Positions 42,112 through 52,214 are shown, counted from the stretch's first letter. The stretch is DNA of 64,000 bases from Methanolobus sp. WCC4 (GCF_038022665.1 NZ_CP150629.1:1036480-1100479); one strand, 5' to 3'. Translations and numbers: made by a program. The notes: generated by a model not told the origin, from the letters alone.

Positions 42112-43701
42112 TCATTCAATTACCTTTGCCTTTTGAAGGGTGACCTTGAAGCTTGTTCCTTTCCCGTCAGGTCCGTCCCTTACTTCAACATTTCCTTCAT
42201 GAAGCTCCATAATACGCTTTACAATGGCAAGTCCGAGTCCCGACCCTTTTACATTTACCTTATGCACTCTCTTGAACCTGTCAAAGATGAATGGTTTATC
42301 CTTATCAGGGATTCCCTCTCCCTGGTCAGTGATGGATACTTCCCATGCATCCTCAAGGTCGTCGACGTCTATTATGATAGTTGTTCCGGCAGGGCTGTAT
42401 TTTATTGAGTTGCCAATGAGATTTAAAAAGACATCCTCTATAGTTGCATTCACATCAGCAGGATATTGTTCTTCAGGATGGAATTCCACCCTGATCTGTT
42501 TCTCATCCAGTTTTTGTTCCAGGTTGTCGATAACTTCTTCCAGTATCGATGTAAGGTCCATTGTCTCAAATTCAAGTTCATCCATGTTCTCGAATCTGGC
42601 AAGGTTTGCTGCATTCTCTATAAGGCTGATGAGTTTGGTATTATTCCTTTCAATTGCCTTGAGGGCTTCCTTCTTTTGTCCCTCTCCCTCCACTTCCATA
42701 AGATACTCTACATATCCCTTGATGACGGTTGCAGGATTGATAAGGTCGTGGCGAAGTATGTCTGTGAAGAGGTCCTTGAGTTCGTTGGAATGTTTCAGAT
42801 CAAGTGAATACTGTTTCAGTTTCTCCTCTGCGATCTTCCTTTCCCTGATCTCAACTTCCAGCTCCCTGTTCTTTGAGTTGAGCTCGTAGGTCTTTTCATC
42901 GACCTTGTTACGGAGGGTCAGACTCAGTATGACGAACAGTAGCAAAAGACCACCGCCAATACCTACTGAGAATTTCAGCCAGCCCGGACTTTCCCATGTG
43001 GTAAGTTCCGGTTCTTCCGGCTCCGACGACATATTACGGATATTCTCATCAATGAGCAAGGACAGATCGGTATCTGCGTTCTCAGGCAGTGCGAATACCA
43101 TGTCAGTAGGGGATATCACAAAGGATATCCTTTTAACATCATACTGGTCTTCATGCATCTCTCCATAGGACCTTGCAATTATACCTGCATCGGCTTCCCT
43201 GTTCTGTACCAGTTCAAAGACTTCCTGATAGTCCCTGGCCTCAAGGAAGGTATAGTTGATGTTAGAACTTCCGGGACTTGAATCGAAATTCTCAAAAAAG
43301 ATGTCATCGTGGTAAGCTATCCTTTTTCCACCAAGGTCGCTCATTGAACTTATGCCTGAACCCTTGTATGTGTAGACGACACCCCAATCTGTGAATGCAG
43401 CTTCTGTTGTGAGGATGAATTTCTCATCCATCTCCGGCACAAATGGTACTGCAGGCAGGATATCTATACTGCCGTTCTCAAGTCTTTTAAGTGACTGGTC
43501 CATTGTTCCGGGTACGAATTCCAGTTCCCATCCTTCTCTGGAAGCGATGTTCTGCAGTATCTCTATGTACAGGCCTTCGGCTGTTCCGTCCTCATTCAAT
43601 GAAATGAGCGGCTCGTTCTGGTAAACTCCTACCTTGATCACCTGTGAATGGCTATCTCCATATGCACTTGAGATGAGCAGAGAGCTTATTGTTATTAGCA
43701 A
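42112..43701 (-). CDS. Histidine kinase with periplasmic-binding-protein sensor domain
   Basis: 529 aa from TTG at 43701. An extracytoplasmic SBP_bac_3 domain (about 20-235: VIKVGVYQNEPLISLNEDG; ADAGIIARSYGE) senses a small solute. One membrane segment (about 245-268), a coiled coil, HisKA with ILRHDLINPATVIKGY, and HATPase with LIGNSIKYSP, DQGEGI and GSGLGLAIVK follow. The TTG start leaves a poor signal peptide. The frame continues upstream through basic residues (RIKKAKSAGK) to a TGA but offers no usual start codon; an ATG in the next frame (43774) would connect after a one-base slip in the T6/A6 run at 43739-43744. Confidence 0.9.
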   Translation of the reverse strand: MLITISSLLISSAYGDSHSQVIKVGVYQNEPLISLNEDGTAEGLYIEILQNIASREGWELEFVPGTMDQSLKRLENGSIDILPAVPFVPEMDEKFILTTEAAFTDWGVVYTYKGSGISSMSDLGGKRIAYHDDIFFENFDSSPGSSNINYTFLEARDYQEVFELVQNREADAGIIARSYGEMHEDQYDVKRISFVISPTDMVFALPENADTDLSLLIDENIRNMSSEPEEPELTTWESPGWLKFSVGIGGGLLLLFVILSLTLRNKVDEKTYELNSKNRELEVEIRERKIAEEKLKQYSLDLKHSNELKDLFTDILRHDLINPATVIKGYVEYLMEVEGEGQKKEALKAIERNNTKLISLIENAANLARFENMDELEFETMDLTSILEEVIDNLEQKLDEKQIRVEFHPEEQYPADVNATIEDVFLNLIGNSIKYSPAGTTIIIDVDDLEDAWEVSITDQGEGIPDKDKPFIFDRFKRVHKVNVKGSGLGLAIVKRIMELHEGNVEVRDGPDGKGTSFKVTLQKAKVIE

Positions 43702-43897
43702 AATGGCAGCAATAAGGACTTTACCTGCACTTTTTGCCTTTTTTATCCTGCTTTGTTCCCGAATTACAATTCATCCGTTATTTTCAATGTGTATTTATCC
43801 ACTCCTATTTTATTCGCTACAAATATATATTTACCGCAGAAAATTATAGGTTGCCAGGATATGGTGGATTCAAAATGAAGCTAAGAACAAAATAGGT

Positions 43898-43935
43898 AAA
43901 AATGAAAAGAAAAGAAAGCTGGCATCATGGCCAGC
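43898..43935 (-). terminator. Terminator of the leucyl-tRNA synthetase gene
   Basis: A perfect 6-bp stem GCTGGC / GCCAGC (43918-43923 with 43930-43935) closes a 6-nt loop. On the minus strand it is followed by a T/C tract rich in T (43898-43917). It lies 16 bp after the leuS stop. Confidence 0.75.
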
Positions 43936-43951
43936 AAAATATGTTGTGATA

Positions 43952-46843
43952 TTATTCGAGATATATGGCAGGCCTGAGTGGAGCAGCGAACCTTGATTTC
44001 TTCTCAGGGTCGTATTCCGGTTCATCTGCACTGTATACCTGTATCGGACAGCCTAACTCATTAGTAAGGCATCCTATGTTCTCCTTGAGAATGTTCATCT
44101 CATCAAGGGTCATTCCAAGCATCATCTCGAACCTTTCTGTCTTCATGCTTGAGATATCAGGCACAAGCTTCTGGACATACTTTGGTATCTCCTTGCCGAA
44201 TTTACGGTTCTCAGGGTCTGACATCAGTGTCTTGATCAGCTTGCCGGGATTGAGCTCATCGTTGTTTTTCATCTCAAGTGCCATCTTAAAAGCATTGATC
44301 TTCCACTGCGGTGCTGTGTAAAGAGCTACCATCTTCGGAGTTATCTTTGTGACCTTGATGATCTCCTCTATGTCAGAGAGTGTGCTGCACATCAACTCTT
44401 CTGCCAGTTCTGCATCATTATCGATGTGGCCTGGGCAGAATATCGGATATGCTGCATTGGATACGAAGTCTCCGTCTCCATGTCCCATCTCGGTCCAAAT
44501 CTCTTCACAGATGTGCGGGGTGAACGGTGCCATCAGGCGTACCCATGTGTCAAGCACGTCGTAGAGGACCGCACTTCCGCCTCTTCTCTGGTACCATTTC
44601 ACATCATTGTAGAGCAGGAAGAACGCGTTCTGGAGTGCACTCCTTGTCCTGATGGATGTCATATCGTTGTTCGTTTCCCTGATGCACTGCTGGAGTCTGC
44701 TGAGCATCCAGCGGTCAATAAGGTTAAGATTCCCGTCAATACCTGATGTAGCGCCGGAATCGATAATCTCCTTTGCAAGCTTGTAGAATCTTTCCACCTG
44801 TTTTCTTGCACTTTCAACACCAATGTTCTTCCAGTCTGCATCCTGCGTCTGTTCTGCACTGGAAAGGATGTACATACGTGAAACATCGGCACCATATGTG
44901 TCCACTGCTTCCTTTAGAGTGAGTATGGGTCCCTTGGACTTGCTCATCTTCTGTCCTTCAAGTGAAACGAATCCATTCACTGCAAGGGCACGTGGCCATT
45001 TGTCCTCTTCGAATATGGCAACGTGGTGGAACAGGAAGAACAACAGGTGATTCGGCACAAGATCCTTTCCTGATGACCTCAGGTCAACAGGGTACCAGTA
45101 GTCGAAATCAGACTTGATGTCCGCGATAAGTGTCTCCGGGATCCCTGTATCGATAGCTGTCTGCTGAACGGAACCTTTTCCAAGGAGCACATAATCGAAT
45201 AGTGAGGGTTTCAGCTGGTCTACACTGATATCCTCATGGGCAAAGAACTTGTTAGTGATATAATATGACATGTAGATGGTGGAATCACCAAGTGATTCGA
45301 TAAGCCAGTTGGTGTCGAAAGGCAGCAGTGTACCAAGTCCTTTTTTCCTTGCACATGCCTTATCTTTCAGCCAGTCTACCTTGTTGTTGAACTCGACCCT
45401 GATCTCTTCAGGGATGATCTCCATATTCTCTATGCATCTGTAGACCTTGTCCTTCCATTCAGGGTTTGAATAGTTGAGGAACCACTGTCCTTTGACCATG
45501 TTAACTACACATTTGGTTCCGCAGCGACATACAACAGGTTCACTGAACTCATAGAATACCTCTCCGATGCCTTCTTCAAGGAGGTCACGGGTGAGAATAT
45601 CCTTGATCTTTGAGACCGCGACACCTGCATACTTTCCTGTGTTCTCCTTCAGGACACCACCATGGAACTCACGGCGATATACCATCTTTGTGGCCTCTTC
45701 GGCCTTAGGGTCTTTCTGGTCCTTCACTCCAAGCTGTTCCACAGCTTCTACTGCCGGATATTCTCCGAATTCCTTAGCCTTTATGAGTGAGATAAGCTCG
45801 ATATCCCTGAGGTTCTCAGTGATGCCGTATTCTGACAGGTCACTATCATAGAGGTCCTTGAGTGCCAGATAGTCATAAGGTGCATGGGCCGGTACACTCA
45901 TGACGATACCACTGCCGTTCCCTGGTTTTACAAAGGACGCAGGCAGTGTGATAACCTCGTTCCCTGAGAGCGGGTTCTTTACCTTGATACCCACAAGGTC
46001 CTTTCCGGGGACATTCTCAATGAACTCAACGGTCCTGTCAGTGAAAGTGAGTTTGTAGTATGCTTCCTGGCTTACCAGCCAAATTTCCTCACGTCCGTCC
46101 TTGCTGACCTTTATCTTTGCGTGTTCGATCTCAGGGTTGACCCAGAGGTTGGTGACACCGAAGATGGTCTCAGGTCTGAGAGTGGCACATGGAAGTATCA
46201 TTCCATCATACTGGAACTTGATTAAAGTGAAATCAACAATGGTTGCTTCCTCTCCGTGGAGGATATCGTGGTCTTCCACAGGATTGTTGTCGTTTGGGCA
46301 CCATTTGACGGGGTGTGCGCCTTTCACGATGAGCCCTTTGTCATGGAGAAGGTTGAACTGCCATTCGATGAACTTCTTATATGTGTCATCGGTCGTTGTG
46401 AACTTGCGCCTCCAATCAATGGAATATCCTATGGAGCGCATGGCTTTCTCGGCTTCCACACTGAAGTAGTCAACTATCTTCTCAGGTTCATCGAGTGTAA
46501 CAAGGATATCATCAGGTATCCCATGCAGACGGGAGTATACATCCATTGTCTGGGGGTCCTGGTTTGCAATAAGCTCTGCAAGTCCTACGATAGGTGTTCC
46601 TGTAACATGGAAACCCATAGGGTAGAGTACGTTGTATCCAAGCATTCTCTTGTGCCTGGCAATGACATCCCCTATTGTAAAGGTCCTGGTGTGCCCGGCA
46701 TGTAAATTGCCGTTCAGGTATGGGTATGGGATGGTTATGAAGTATTTTTCCCTTTCATCAGGCTCAGGCTCGAATATCCTGCTCTCATTCCAACGGCTTT
46801 GCCATTTGTTCTCTATTGTCTGTGCATCGTAATCCTGTTCCAT
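43952..46843 (-). CDS. leuS: Leucyl-tRNA synthetase
   Basis: 963 aa, archaeal/eukaryotic type, from ATG at 46843 with GAGGTG upstream. The class I motifs are HAGH (in NGNLHAGHTR, about 48, the HIGH equivalent) and KMSKS (in QKMSKSKGP, about 634). A CP1 editing domain lies between (about 180-420), with a second insertion holding CRCGTKC. The enzyme charges tRNA-Leu and edits mischarged Ile or norvaline. It has a 275-bp upstream region with no other gene and its own terminator. Confidence 0.97.
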   Translation of the reverse strand: MEQDYDAQTIENKWQSRWNESRIFEPEPDEREKYFITIPYPYLNGNLHAGHTRTFTIGDVIARHKRMLGYNVLYPMGFHVTGTPIVGLAELIANQDPQTMDVYSRLHGIPDDILVTLDEPEKIVDYFSVEAEKAMRSIGYSIDWRRKFTTTDDTYKKFIEWQFNLLHDKGLIVKGAHPVKWCPNDNNPVEDHDILHGEEATIVDFTLIKFQYDGMILPCATLRPETIFGVTNLWVNPEIEHAKIKVSKDGREEIWLVSQEAYYKLTFTDRTVEFIENVPGKDLVGIKVKNPLSGNEVITLPASFVKPGNGSGIVMSVPAHAPYDYLALKDLYDSDLSEYGITENLRDIELISLIKAKEFGEYPAVEAVEQLGVKDQKDPKAEEATKMVYRREFHGGVLKENTGKYAGVAVSKIKDILTRDLLEEGIGEVFYEFSEPVVCRCGTKCVVNMVKGQWFLNYSNPEWKDKVYRCIENMEIIPEEIRVEFNNKVDWLKDKACARKKGLGTLLPFDTNWLIESLGDSTIYMSYYITNKFFAHEDISVDQLKPSLFDYVLLGKGSVQQTAIDTGIPETLIADIKSDFDYWYPVDLRSSGKDLVPNHLLFFLFHHVAIFEEDKWPRALAVNGFVSLEGQKMSKSKGPILTLKEAVDTYGADVSRMYILSSAEQTQDADWKNIGVESARKQVERFYKLAKEIIDSGATSGIDGNLNLIDRWMLSRLQQCIRETNNDMTSIRTRSALQNAFFLLYNDVKWYQRRGGSAVLYDVLDTWVRLMAPFTPHICEEIWTEMGHGDGDFVSNAAYPIFCPGHIDNDAELAEELMCSTLSDIEEIIKVTKITPKMVALYTAPQWKINAFKMALEMKNNDELNPGKLIKTLMSDPENRKFGKEIPKYVQKLVPDISSMKTERFEMMLGMTLDEMNILKENIGCLTNELGCPIQVYSADEPEYDPEKKSRFAAPLRPAIYLE

Positions 46844-47118
46844 TGTTAGCACCTCACACCGGACCTAAATAACCTCAAGAGTTCATTACATAAACTCATT
46901 CATGTATAATATTAAGTTTCTGTATTCATCCCGACAGCAATTATCCCATATCCGCAAGTCCGGATCATTCAGGATAACTGGTAAGAACTCTCAGGCGATA
47001 CATCGATTGTTTATTCAGTAGTGTTTCAAGTGGTAATAAGTAACAACCTACATAAAACACACGGAAAACCAATACGTGTCCGCTGGCAAGGATGCTTATG
47101 CACAGGTCGTGTGTCAGT

Positions 47119-47283
47119 TCATTCGTTGTATGATTCCCACAGCCTGGTCATCTGCTCTCCACAGAAAGGGCAACAGATATTCTGGTCGCCACAGCTATTG
47201 CATGGGATCACCACTTCCCTGAAGTAGCCACAGTTATGGCATTTGTAGCTTTTTCCTTTAGGATTTTCAGTTAATACGGCCAT
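47119..47283 (-). CDS. Small zinc-ribbon protein
   Basis: 54 aa from ATG at 47283, which follows AGGAG by 8 nt; a frame reaching 47343 is not needed. Three Cys pairs are seen: CHNCG (about 15-19), CNSCG (about 28-32) and CCPFCG (about 37-42). This gives one or two zinc sites of the rubredoxin-like or DNA/RNA-binding ribbon kind. It is divergent from cgi121, 78 bp away. Function unknown. Confidence 0.75.
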   Translation of the reverse strand: MAVLTENPKGKSYKCHNCGYFREVVIPCNSCGDQNICCPFCGEQMTRLWESYNE

Positions 47284-47361
47284 TTCTTCTATCTCCTGTT
47301 TAACATTGACCGTAACACGAAATAAAGTTAACCAATTGCACAATAATATATTTAATTTAAT

Positions 47362-47916
47362 ATGGACCGTTATACTTATTCTCGATCATCCTGTAATCCT
47401 TGCTACATGGAATCTATGATCATAGGTGGCTCTCTATATGTTGAGAATGTACCTGACCTCCTGAGCAGGCTGAGGACTATCTCTTCAACTCATAATACTA
47501 CCATACAGGCAATGGATGCCAATAGGATAGCCGGTGAGGAACATGTCATGTTTGCTATTCATAAGGCATTACGTGCAATAGAGAACAACTCTAACATGGC
47601 ACATGATATTGGTGTTGAGGTAATGAGGTATGCTTCAGGAAAGAGGCAGATCGGGGAAGCATTCTCAATGGGGATCCATGAAGGTGAGATGAATGTGGTA
47701 CTCGTTGTGCTTGGTGGAGAGGATGAAGTTCATGCTTCTGTTCAGGCTTTGACGGATATCATACATGAAGCACCTGTGATCGAATACTCTGCTTCTAAAA
47801 GGGATATCATTCTCGGGCAATTCTCCATAACCGAGCAGGAAATAAGTGCTGCTGGTGAAGACATGATCCCTTCACTTGTTCTGGAAAGGGTTGCTTTAGT
47901 CGATGTCCTGAAATAG
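47362..47916 (+). CDS. cgi121: KEOPS complex subunit Cgi121
   Basis: 184 aa. The family segment is IQAMDANRIAGEEHVMFAIHKALRA-like (about 49-73), followed by HDIGVEVMRYASGKRQIGEAF and a C-terminal LERVALVDVL helix that in KEOPS contacts Bud32 or tRNA. KEOPS adds threonylcarbamoyl to A37 of ANN-decoding tRNAs. ATG at 47362 lies only 10-18 bp after a TATA-like stretch, so translation may begin at an internal ATG (47407 or 47416) or the upstream TATA may not be the one used. Confidence 0.9.
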   Translation: MDRYTYSRSSCNPCYMESMIIGGSLYVENVPDLLSRLRTISSTHNTTIQAMDANRIAGEEHVMFAIHKALRAIENNSNMAHDIGVEVMRYASGKRQIGEAFSMGIHEGEMNVVLVVLGGEDEVHASVQALTDIIHEAPVIEYSASKRDIILGQFSITEQEISAAGEDMIPSLVLERVALVDVLK

Positions 47917-48008
47917 ATGCATATTCGTACATCCCTCGTAACTCTAATATAGAAACCGTTAATACATGTGCAACTAAATCCTTTATATCCAAATAACAGA
48001 TCTCGGAA

Positions 48009-49109
48009 ATGATAATTATGCCTCATCCTAAAACAGCTGAAGATATGATCAAATGTGCCGGACCTATCGAATGTGCCCTTCTGCCAAGATTATTACAGGT
48101 TACAGAAGCAGCAGCCATTGCCGCTTCCCATCAGATGGGTCGTGGTGACAAGAACTATTCTGACCAGGTTTCTGTGGAGGCCATGCGCAGGACACTGAAC
48201 GATCTTGATATGAAAGGTATCATAAAGATCGGTGAGGGAGAGCGTGATGAAGCTCCAATGCTTTTCATAGGTGAGGAAGTAGGTACAGGAAAAGGCGATC
48301 TTGAGGTCGATATCGCTGTGGACCCGCTTGAAGGTACCAATCTGGCAGCCAACGGAACACCAGGTGCCATTTCCGTGATGGCCATGGCAGAAAGGGACGG
48401 TTTGTTCCATGGTCCCGACATATACATGGACAAGATCGTTGTGGGTCCTGAGGTAGTGAAGTATGAAAAGGAACATCCAGGTGAGAAGATAGACCTTGAT
48501 GCCCCAGTCATTCAGAATCTTGAGATAGTTGCAAAAGCTCTCAACAGGTCCGTTGATGAGCTGGTGGTTGTCATCCTTGAAAGGAAAAGACACGAGGAAA
48601 AGATAAAGGAGATAAGGTCAACCGGTGCCAGGGTCAATGTGATCAGTGATGGTGACCTTATGCCGGGAGTTGCAACAGCTATACGTGGTTCCGGTATCCA
48701 CATGGTACTTGGTGCAGGTGGATCAGGTGAGGCAGTGCTTACTGCAGCAGCTATCAAGATACTTGGAGGTAAGATCCTTGCGAGACTCGTTCTGCCTACT
48801 GTTGCAAATGGCGGTACTCCTGAGGAGATCGCTGAGGAGAAGGCAGAGAAGATGCCAAGACTTGAGAAGATGGGTATCACTGAGGATAACATCAATGATA
48901 TACTTGACACTGAAAGACTGGCTCCCGGAAAGGACATCATCTTCTCCGCAACAGGTGTTACCACTGGTTTCCTTTTGAAGGGTGTGAATCTTTTCGGTGA
49001 AGGTGATGCCAGGGCTAACAGTCTTACCATGGGAAGTTCAGGTGTTGTCAAGTTCACAGATACCATCTATATCAACGACAAGGAAAATACTCCCCTGAGA
49101 TTCGTCTGA
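48009..49109 (+). CDS. glpX: Fructose-1,6-bisphosphatase class II (GlpX)
   Basis: 366 aa; an ATG at 48018 (MPHPKTAEDM) is an alternative start. Metal and substrate motifs: KIGEGERDEAPML (about 72-84), VDPLEGTNLAA (about 103), ISDGDLMPGVATA (about 211) and GAGGSGEAVLTAAA (about 233). This lithium-sensitive phosphatase makes fructose 6-phosphate in gluconeogenesis. Many archaea use a bifunctional aldolase/phosphatase; here a class I aldolase (30465) and GlpX are both present. A TATA-like box at about 47980 implies a very short leader. Confidence 0.92.
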   Translation: MIIMPHPKTAEDMIKCAGPIECALLPRLLQVTEAAAIAASHQMGRGDKNYSDQVSVEAMRRTLNDLDMKGIIKIGEGERDEAPMLFIGEEVGTGKGDLEVDIAVDPLEGTNLAANGTPGAISVMAMAERDGLFHGPDIYMDKIVVGPEVVKYEKEHPGEKIDLDAPVIQNLEIVAKALNRSVDELVVVILERKRHEEKIKEIRSTGARVNVISDGDLMPGVATAIRGSGIHMVLGAGGSGEAVLTAAAIKILGGKILARLVLPTVANGGTPEEIAEEKAEKMPRLEKMGITEDNINDILDTERLAPGKDIIFSATGVTTGFLLKGVNLFGEGDARANSLTMGSSGVVKFTDTIYINDKENTPLRFV

Positions 49110-49135
49110 TCCCTGTGTGATCCTTATCATTTGAA

Positions 49136-50416
49136 ATGAAAGTACATATATCAACTTACGGCTGCTCTGCAAGTCAGGCATCAGCCGAGATAATGAAGGC
49201 AAGTGTCAGGGACAGCGGGCATGAGCTTGTCCCTGAGAAAGATGCCGATGTAGTTGTGATCAATACCTGTACTGTGAAGTATACAACCGAGCAGAAGATC
49301 CTTCATAAGATAAGATCTCTTGGCGAGAAGGGCATTCAGGTAATTGTCTCTGGTTGCATGCCTGAGGTGCAGCTTGAGGACATAATGCACCAGAACCCCA
49401 ATGCTCACATACTTGGTGTGAATTCGATATCAAGACTTGGAGAGATGCTTGATTCCCTGTCATCGGCAGAAGGGAGTGTTAAAGTGTTCCTGCCGGAACC
49501 GGAAGGCTTCCAGATGGTCCCAAGGATCCGTTACAATTCCAATATCCATATCTGCCAGTTGTCACAGGGCTGCAATTATGCCTGCGCATATTGTATAGTT
49601 ACTGTTGCACGCGGAAGCCTGCTCTCTTTCGAGCCGGGTGAGATAGTTGAGGATGTCAGGAGGGCTGTTGAGGATGGATGTCGTGAGATCTGGCTCACTT
49701 CACAGGACAATGGGCAGTATGGGACAGATAAAGATGTTCTTCTGTCGGAATTACTCAGGATGATATGTCAGATCCCGGGTCAGTTCAAGATAAGGGTGGG
49801 AATGATGAATCCGTTCTCAGTGATGCCGATACTGGATGACCTGCTCGACGCCTTTGAGGATGGGAAGATATACAGGTTCCTGCATCTTCCAATACAGACT
49901 GCTTCCGATAATGTTCTGGAGAACATGAACAGGTACCATTCGATATCCGAGGCCAATACTATCGTTGAGAGGTTCAGGGAAAGGTTCCCTGACATGACTC
50001 TTTTTACGGACCTGATAGTTGGTTATCCCGGTGAAACGGATGAGGATGCGAAAAAGACCATTGAGTGGGTAAAGGAGTACAGGCCTGAGAAGGTGAATAT
50101 CTCCCGCTTCACTCCAAGGCCTCATACAAAGGCATGGGATATGCGCAAGATCGATTCACGCATAATAGTGAACAGGTCCAATGAATTGCATGAGGTATGT
50201 GAATCTGTCAAGCTGGGATCAAGGGAGAGTATGGTCGGCAGGGAGGTTGATGTTTTCCTGTCAAAGCCTGCAAAACAGAAAGGTATGATGGCACGTACTG
50301 ATTCCTACAAGCCTGTGGTGATACCGGAATGTGACCTTGAGCCAGGTATCACATGCAGGGTTCACATATATGATGCGACTCCGGGCTATTTCCTAGGAAA
50401 GATAGTGGAACCGTGA
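49136..50416 (+). CDS. tRNA t6A37 methylthiotransferase (e-MtaB / CDKAL1 type)
   Basis: 426 aa. The UPF0004 domain has its three cluster Cys in YGCSASQAS (about 10), NTCTVK (about 44) and SGCMPE (about 79). The radical SAM motif is CNYACAYC (about 146-153). A TRAM domain ends the protein (about 365-425). It adds methylthio to C2 of t6A37 to give ms2t6A. The archaeal/eukaryotic subtype is likely because of the short CSASQAS spacing. It lies 26 bp after glpX on the same strand. KEOPS Cgi121, which acts one step earlier, is two genes upstream. Confidence 0.92.
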   Translation: MKVHISTYGCSASQASAEIMKASVRDSGHELVPEKDADVVVINTCTVKYTTEQKILHKIRSLGEKGIQVIVSGCMPEVQLEDIMHQNPNAHILGVNSISRLGEMLDSLSSAEGSVKVFLPEPEGFQMVPRIRYNSNIHICQLSQGCNYACAYCIVTVARGSLLSFEPGEIVEDVRRAVEDGCREIWLTSQDNGQYGTDKDVLLSELLRMICQIPGQFKIRVGMMNPFSVMPILDDLLDAFEDGKIYRFLHLPIQTASDNVLENMNRYHSISEANTIVERFRERFPDMTLFTDLIVGYPGETDEDAKKTIEWVKEYRPEKVNISRFTPRPHTKAWDMRKIDSRIIVNRSNELHEVCESVKLGSRESMVGREVDVFLSKPAKQKGMMARTDSYKPVVIPECDLEPGITCRVHIYDATPGYFLGKIVEP

Positions 50417-50447
50417 ACTGCAATTTTTTGTTAGTGAACGATTGCTT

Positions 50448-52214
50448 TCAGAGCAGTTCGTTCTGTTCTTTTGTCTGTTCTCTCTGAAGTCTCTGGACCT
50501 TATCCAGTATCTTCTTGTCATATAGTTTGACTATATCACTGCGGGTTATTATGCCCAGCAGTTTAGTGCTGTCACTTCTGGCTACTACCGGTAGTCTTCC
50601 TATATCCTTTGCAGCAAGACGTTTCAGAACTGTGTTGAGATTTTCGTCGGGGTAGGCGACCTCTACATCCTTGCTGGCGATCTCATTGATATTCTTCTCA
50701 AGTTCATCATGTCCGACCTTGTCCCTGACATCCTTTAGGGTTACTATTCCGCAGAGCCTGCCGTTCGGGTCAAGTACGGGGAATCCCGCATGTCTGCTGG
50801 ATTGCATCAGAGCAACAAGCGCTCCAACGTTCTTGTTCTCGGAAACTGTCTGAACGTTGTGTTTCATGGCGTCTCTTACAAGGAGTGATTCCATTATGTC
50901 TACCTCTCTTCCTTTCCTGATGGTGAAGCCGCGGCGGTGGAGTCCTTCGGTGAAAATGGATTCGCTGTTCAGGGAACTTGACACAACATTGCTGATCACA
51001 CATGCCAGCATTATTGGAAGTATCATATTGTAGTCCCTTGTAAGCTCGAAGAGGATCAGTATGGATGCAAGGGGAGCCCTGCTAGTTCCTGCAAAGACTG
51101 CCCCCATGCCTACCAGTGCATATGCACCGGACTCTGCTGTGACCGCGGGGAAGATCCCATGGACTATAGAGCCGTATGTTCCTCCAAGCATTGCGCCGAC
51201 AAAGAGTGAGGGTACGATCGATCCTCCAGAACCACCGGAACCCATTGTAAATGAGAACGCAACTATCTTCAGGAAGATAAGTGTCAGCATCAGCTTTAAC
51301 GCAAGTCCGCTATTGAGGGCATCTGTGATAACATCGTATCCTACTCCGAACACCTGTGGGTAGAAATAACCGATGAAACCAACGAACAGGCCACCGATAG
51401 CAGGTTTGACTGCAGGGTGTATCGTCATGGAGTCGAATATCCTGTGTGCTCCGAAAAGTGATCGCAATAGTGCAGCGGATGCAACACCTGAGAGGATGCC
51501 AAGGAAAATATACAGGAATGATTCGTAAAAGGGATTGACGAAATGGTATGATGCAACTTCGATGGTCTGCACACCAAATAACATGCTTGATACCATTGTT
51601 GCAAAAACAGCAGAAATGACTATCGGAATGAATGAACTTGCCTCGAGTTCGCCAAGTATCACTTCCACAGCGAACACCACACCTGCAAGAGGTGCATTGT
51701 AGGCTGCAGCGATACCTCCTGAAGCCCCGCATCCTATGAGCACTTTAACACGATTTCCGTGTATCTTCAACGTTCTGGAGAGCAGTGAACCTATTCCGGA
51801 ACCTGCCAGGACCACTGGTGCTTCTTTGCCTACCGAACCGCCGGAACCAATGGATACCACGGATGCCAGCACTTCAAGGAATGCATTCCGTGGTGAGATA
51901 TTACCACCTCGAAGTGCTGTAGCTTCGATGACCTCTTCAATATCATAGCGTCTTGTATGTATCATTGTATGGGCTATGATACCTACAATAAGTCCTCCAA
52001 AGGCAGGAAGGAATATTACAAGGATGCCAGGCGAGTCAGGCAGTGAACCGAAAAATGAACCATGGCTGATCTCAAGTAGCCAGTCATAGAACACAATAGC
52101 AAAACCAGTAAGAACACCTACAATAAGTGCCAGGGAATTTGATATGAGTGACTCTGTCTGTAAAAACTGTGAAAATTTATTACCCGGAGTTTCATTCGCT
52201 TGTTCTTTGCCCAA
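50448..52214 (-). CDS. ClC-family chloride channel/antiporter with two CBS domains
   Basis: 588 aa. The membrane part (about 25-440) has the ClC filters GSGGSVGKEAPVV (about 122; Glu is the gating residue), GCGASGGIAAAYNAPLAG (about 161) and GSGGSGGSIVPSLFVGAMLG (about 324). Two CBS domains follow (about 455-575) that bind adenine nucleotides. The gating Glu suggests a chloride/proton antiporter, though channels also keep it. A coiled-coil tail ends it. Single gene, convergent with the methylthiotransferase gene. Confidence 0.93.
   Translation of the reverse strand: MGKEQANETPGNKFSQFLQTESLISNSLALIVGVLTGFAIVFYDWLLEISHGSFFGSLPDSPGILVIFLPAFGGLIVGIIAHTMIHTRRYDIEEVIEATALRGGNISPRNAFLEVLASVVSIGSGGSVGKEAPVVLAGSGIGSLLSRTLKIHGNRVKVLIGCGASGGIAAAYNAPLAGVVFAVEVILGELEASSFIPIVISAVFATMVSSMLFGVQTIEVASYHFVNPFYESFLYIFLGILSGVASAALLRSLFGAHRIFDSMTIHPAVKPAIGGLFVGFIGYFYPQVFGVGYDVITDALNSGLALKLMLTLIFLKIVAFSFTMGSGGSGGSIVPSLFVGAMLGGTYGSIVHGIFPAVTAESGAYALVGMGAVFAGTSRAPLASILILFELTRDYNMILPIMLACVISNVVSSSLNSESIFTEGLHRRGFTIRKGREVDIMESLLVRDAMKHNVQTVSENKNVGALVALMQSSRHAGFPVLDPNGRLCGIVTLKDVRDKVGHDELEKNINEIASKDVEVAYPDENLNTVLKRLAAKDIGRLPVVARSDSTKLLGIITRSDIVKLYDKKILDKVQRLQREQTKEQNELL

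Noticed and set aside
42900-43650. SBP-type domain read as an ABC transporter binding protein
   Set aside because: It is fused in frame through a membrane segment to a complete histidine kinase and no permease or ATPase gene is nearby.
47021-47227. 68-codon plus-strand frame opposite the zinc-ribbon gene
   Set aside because: No ribosome site, odd composition, and it overlaps the better-supported minus-strand gene.
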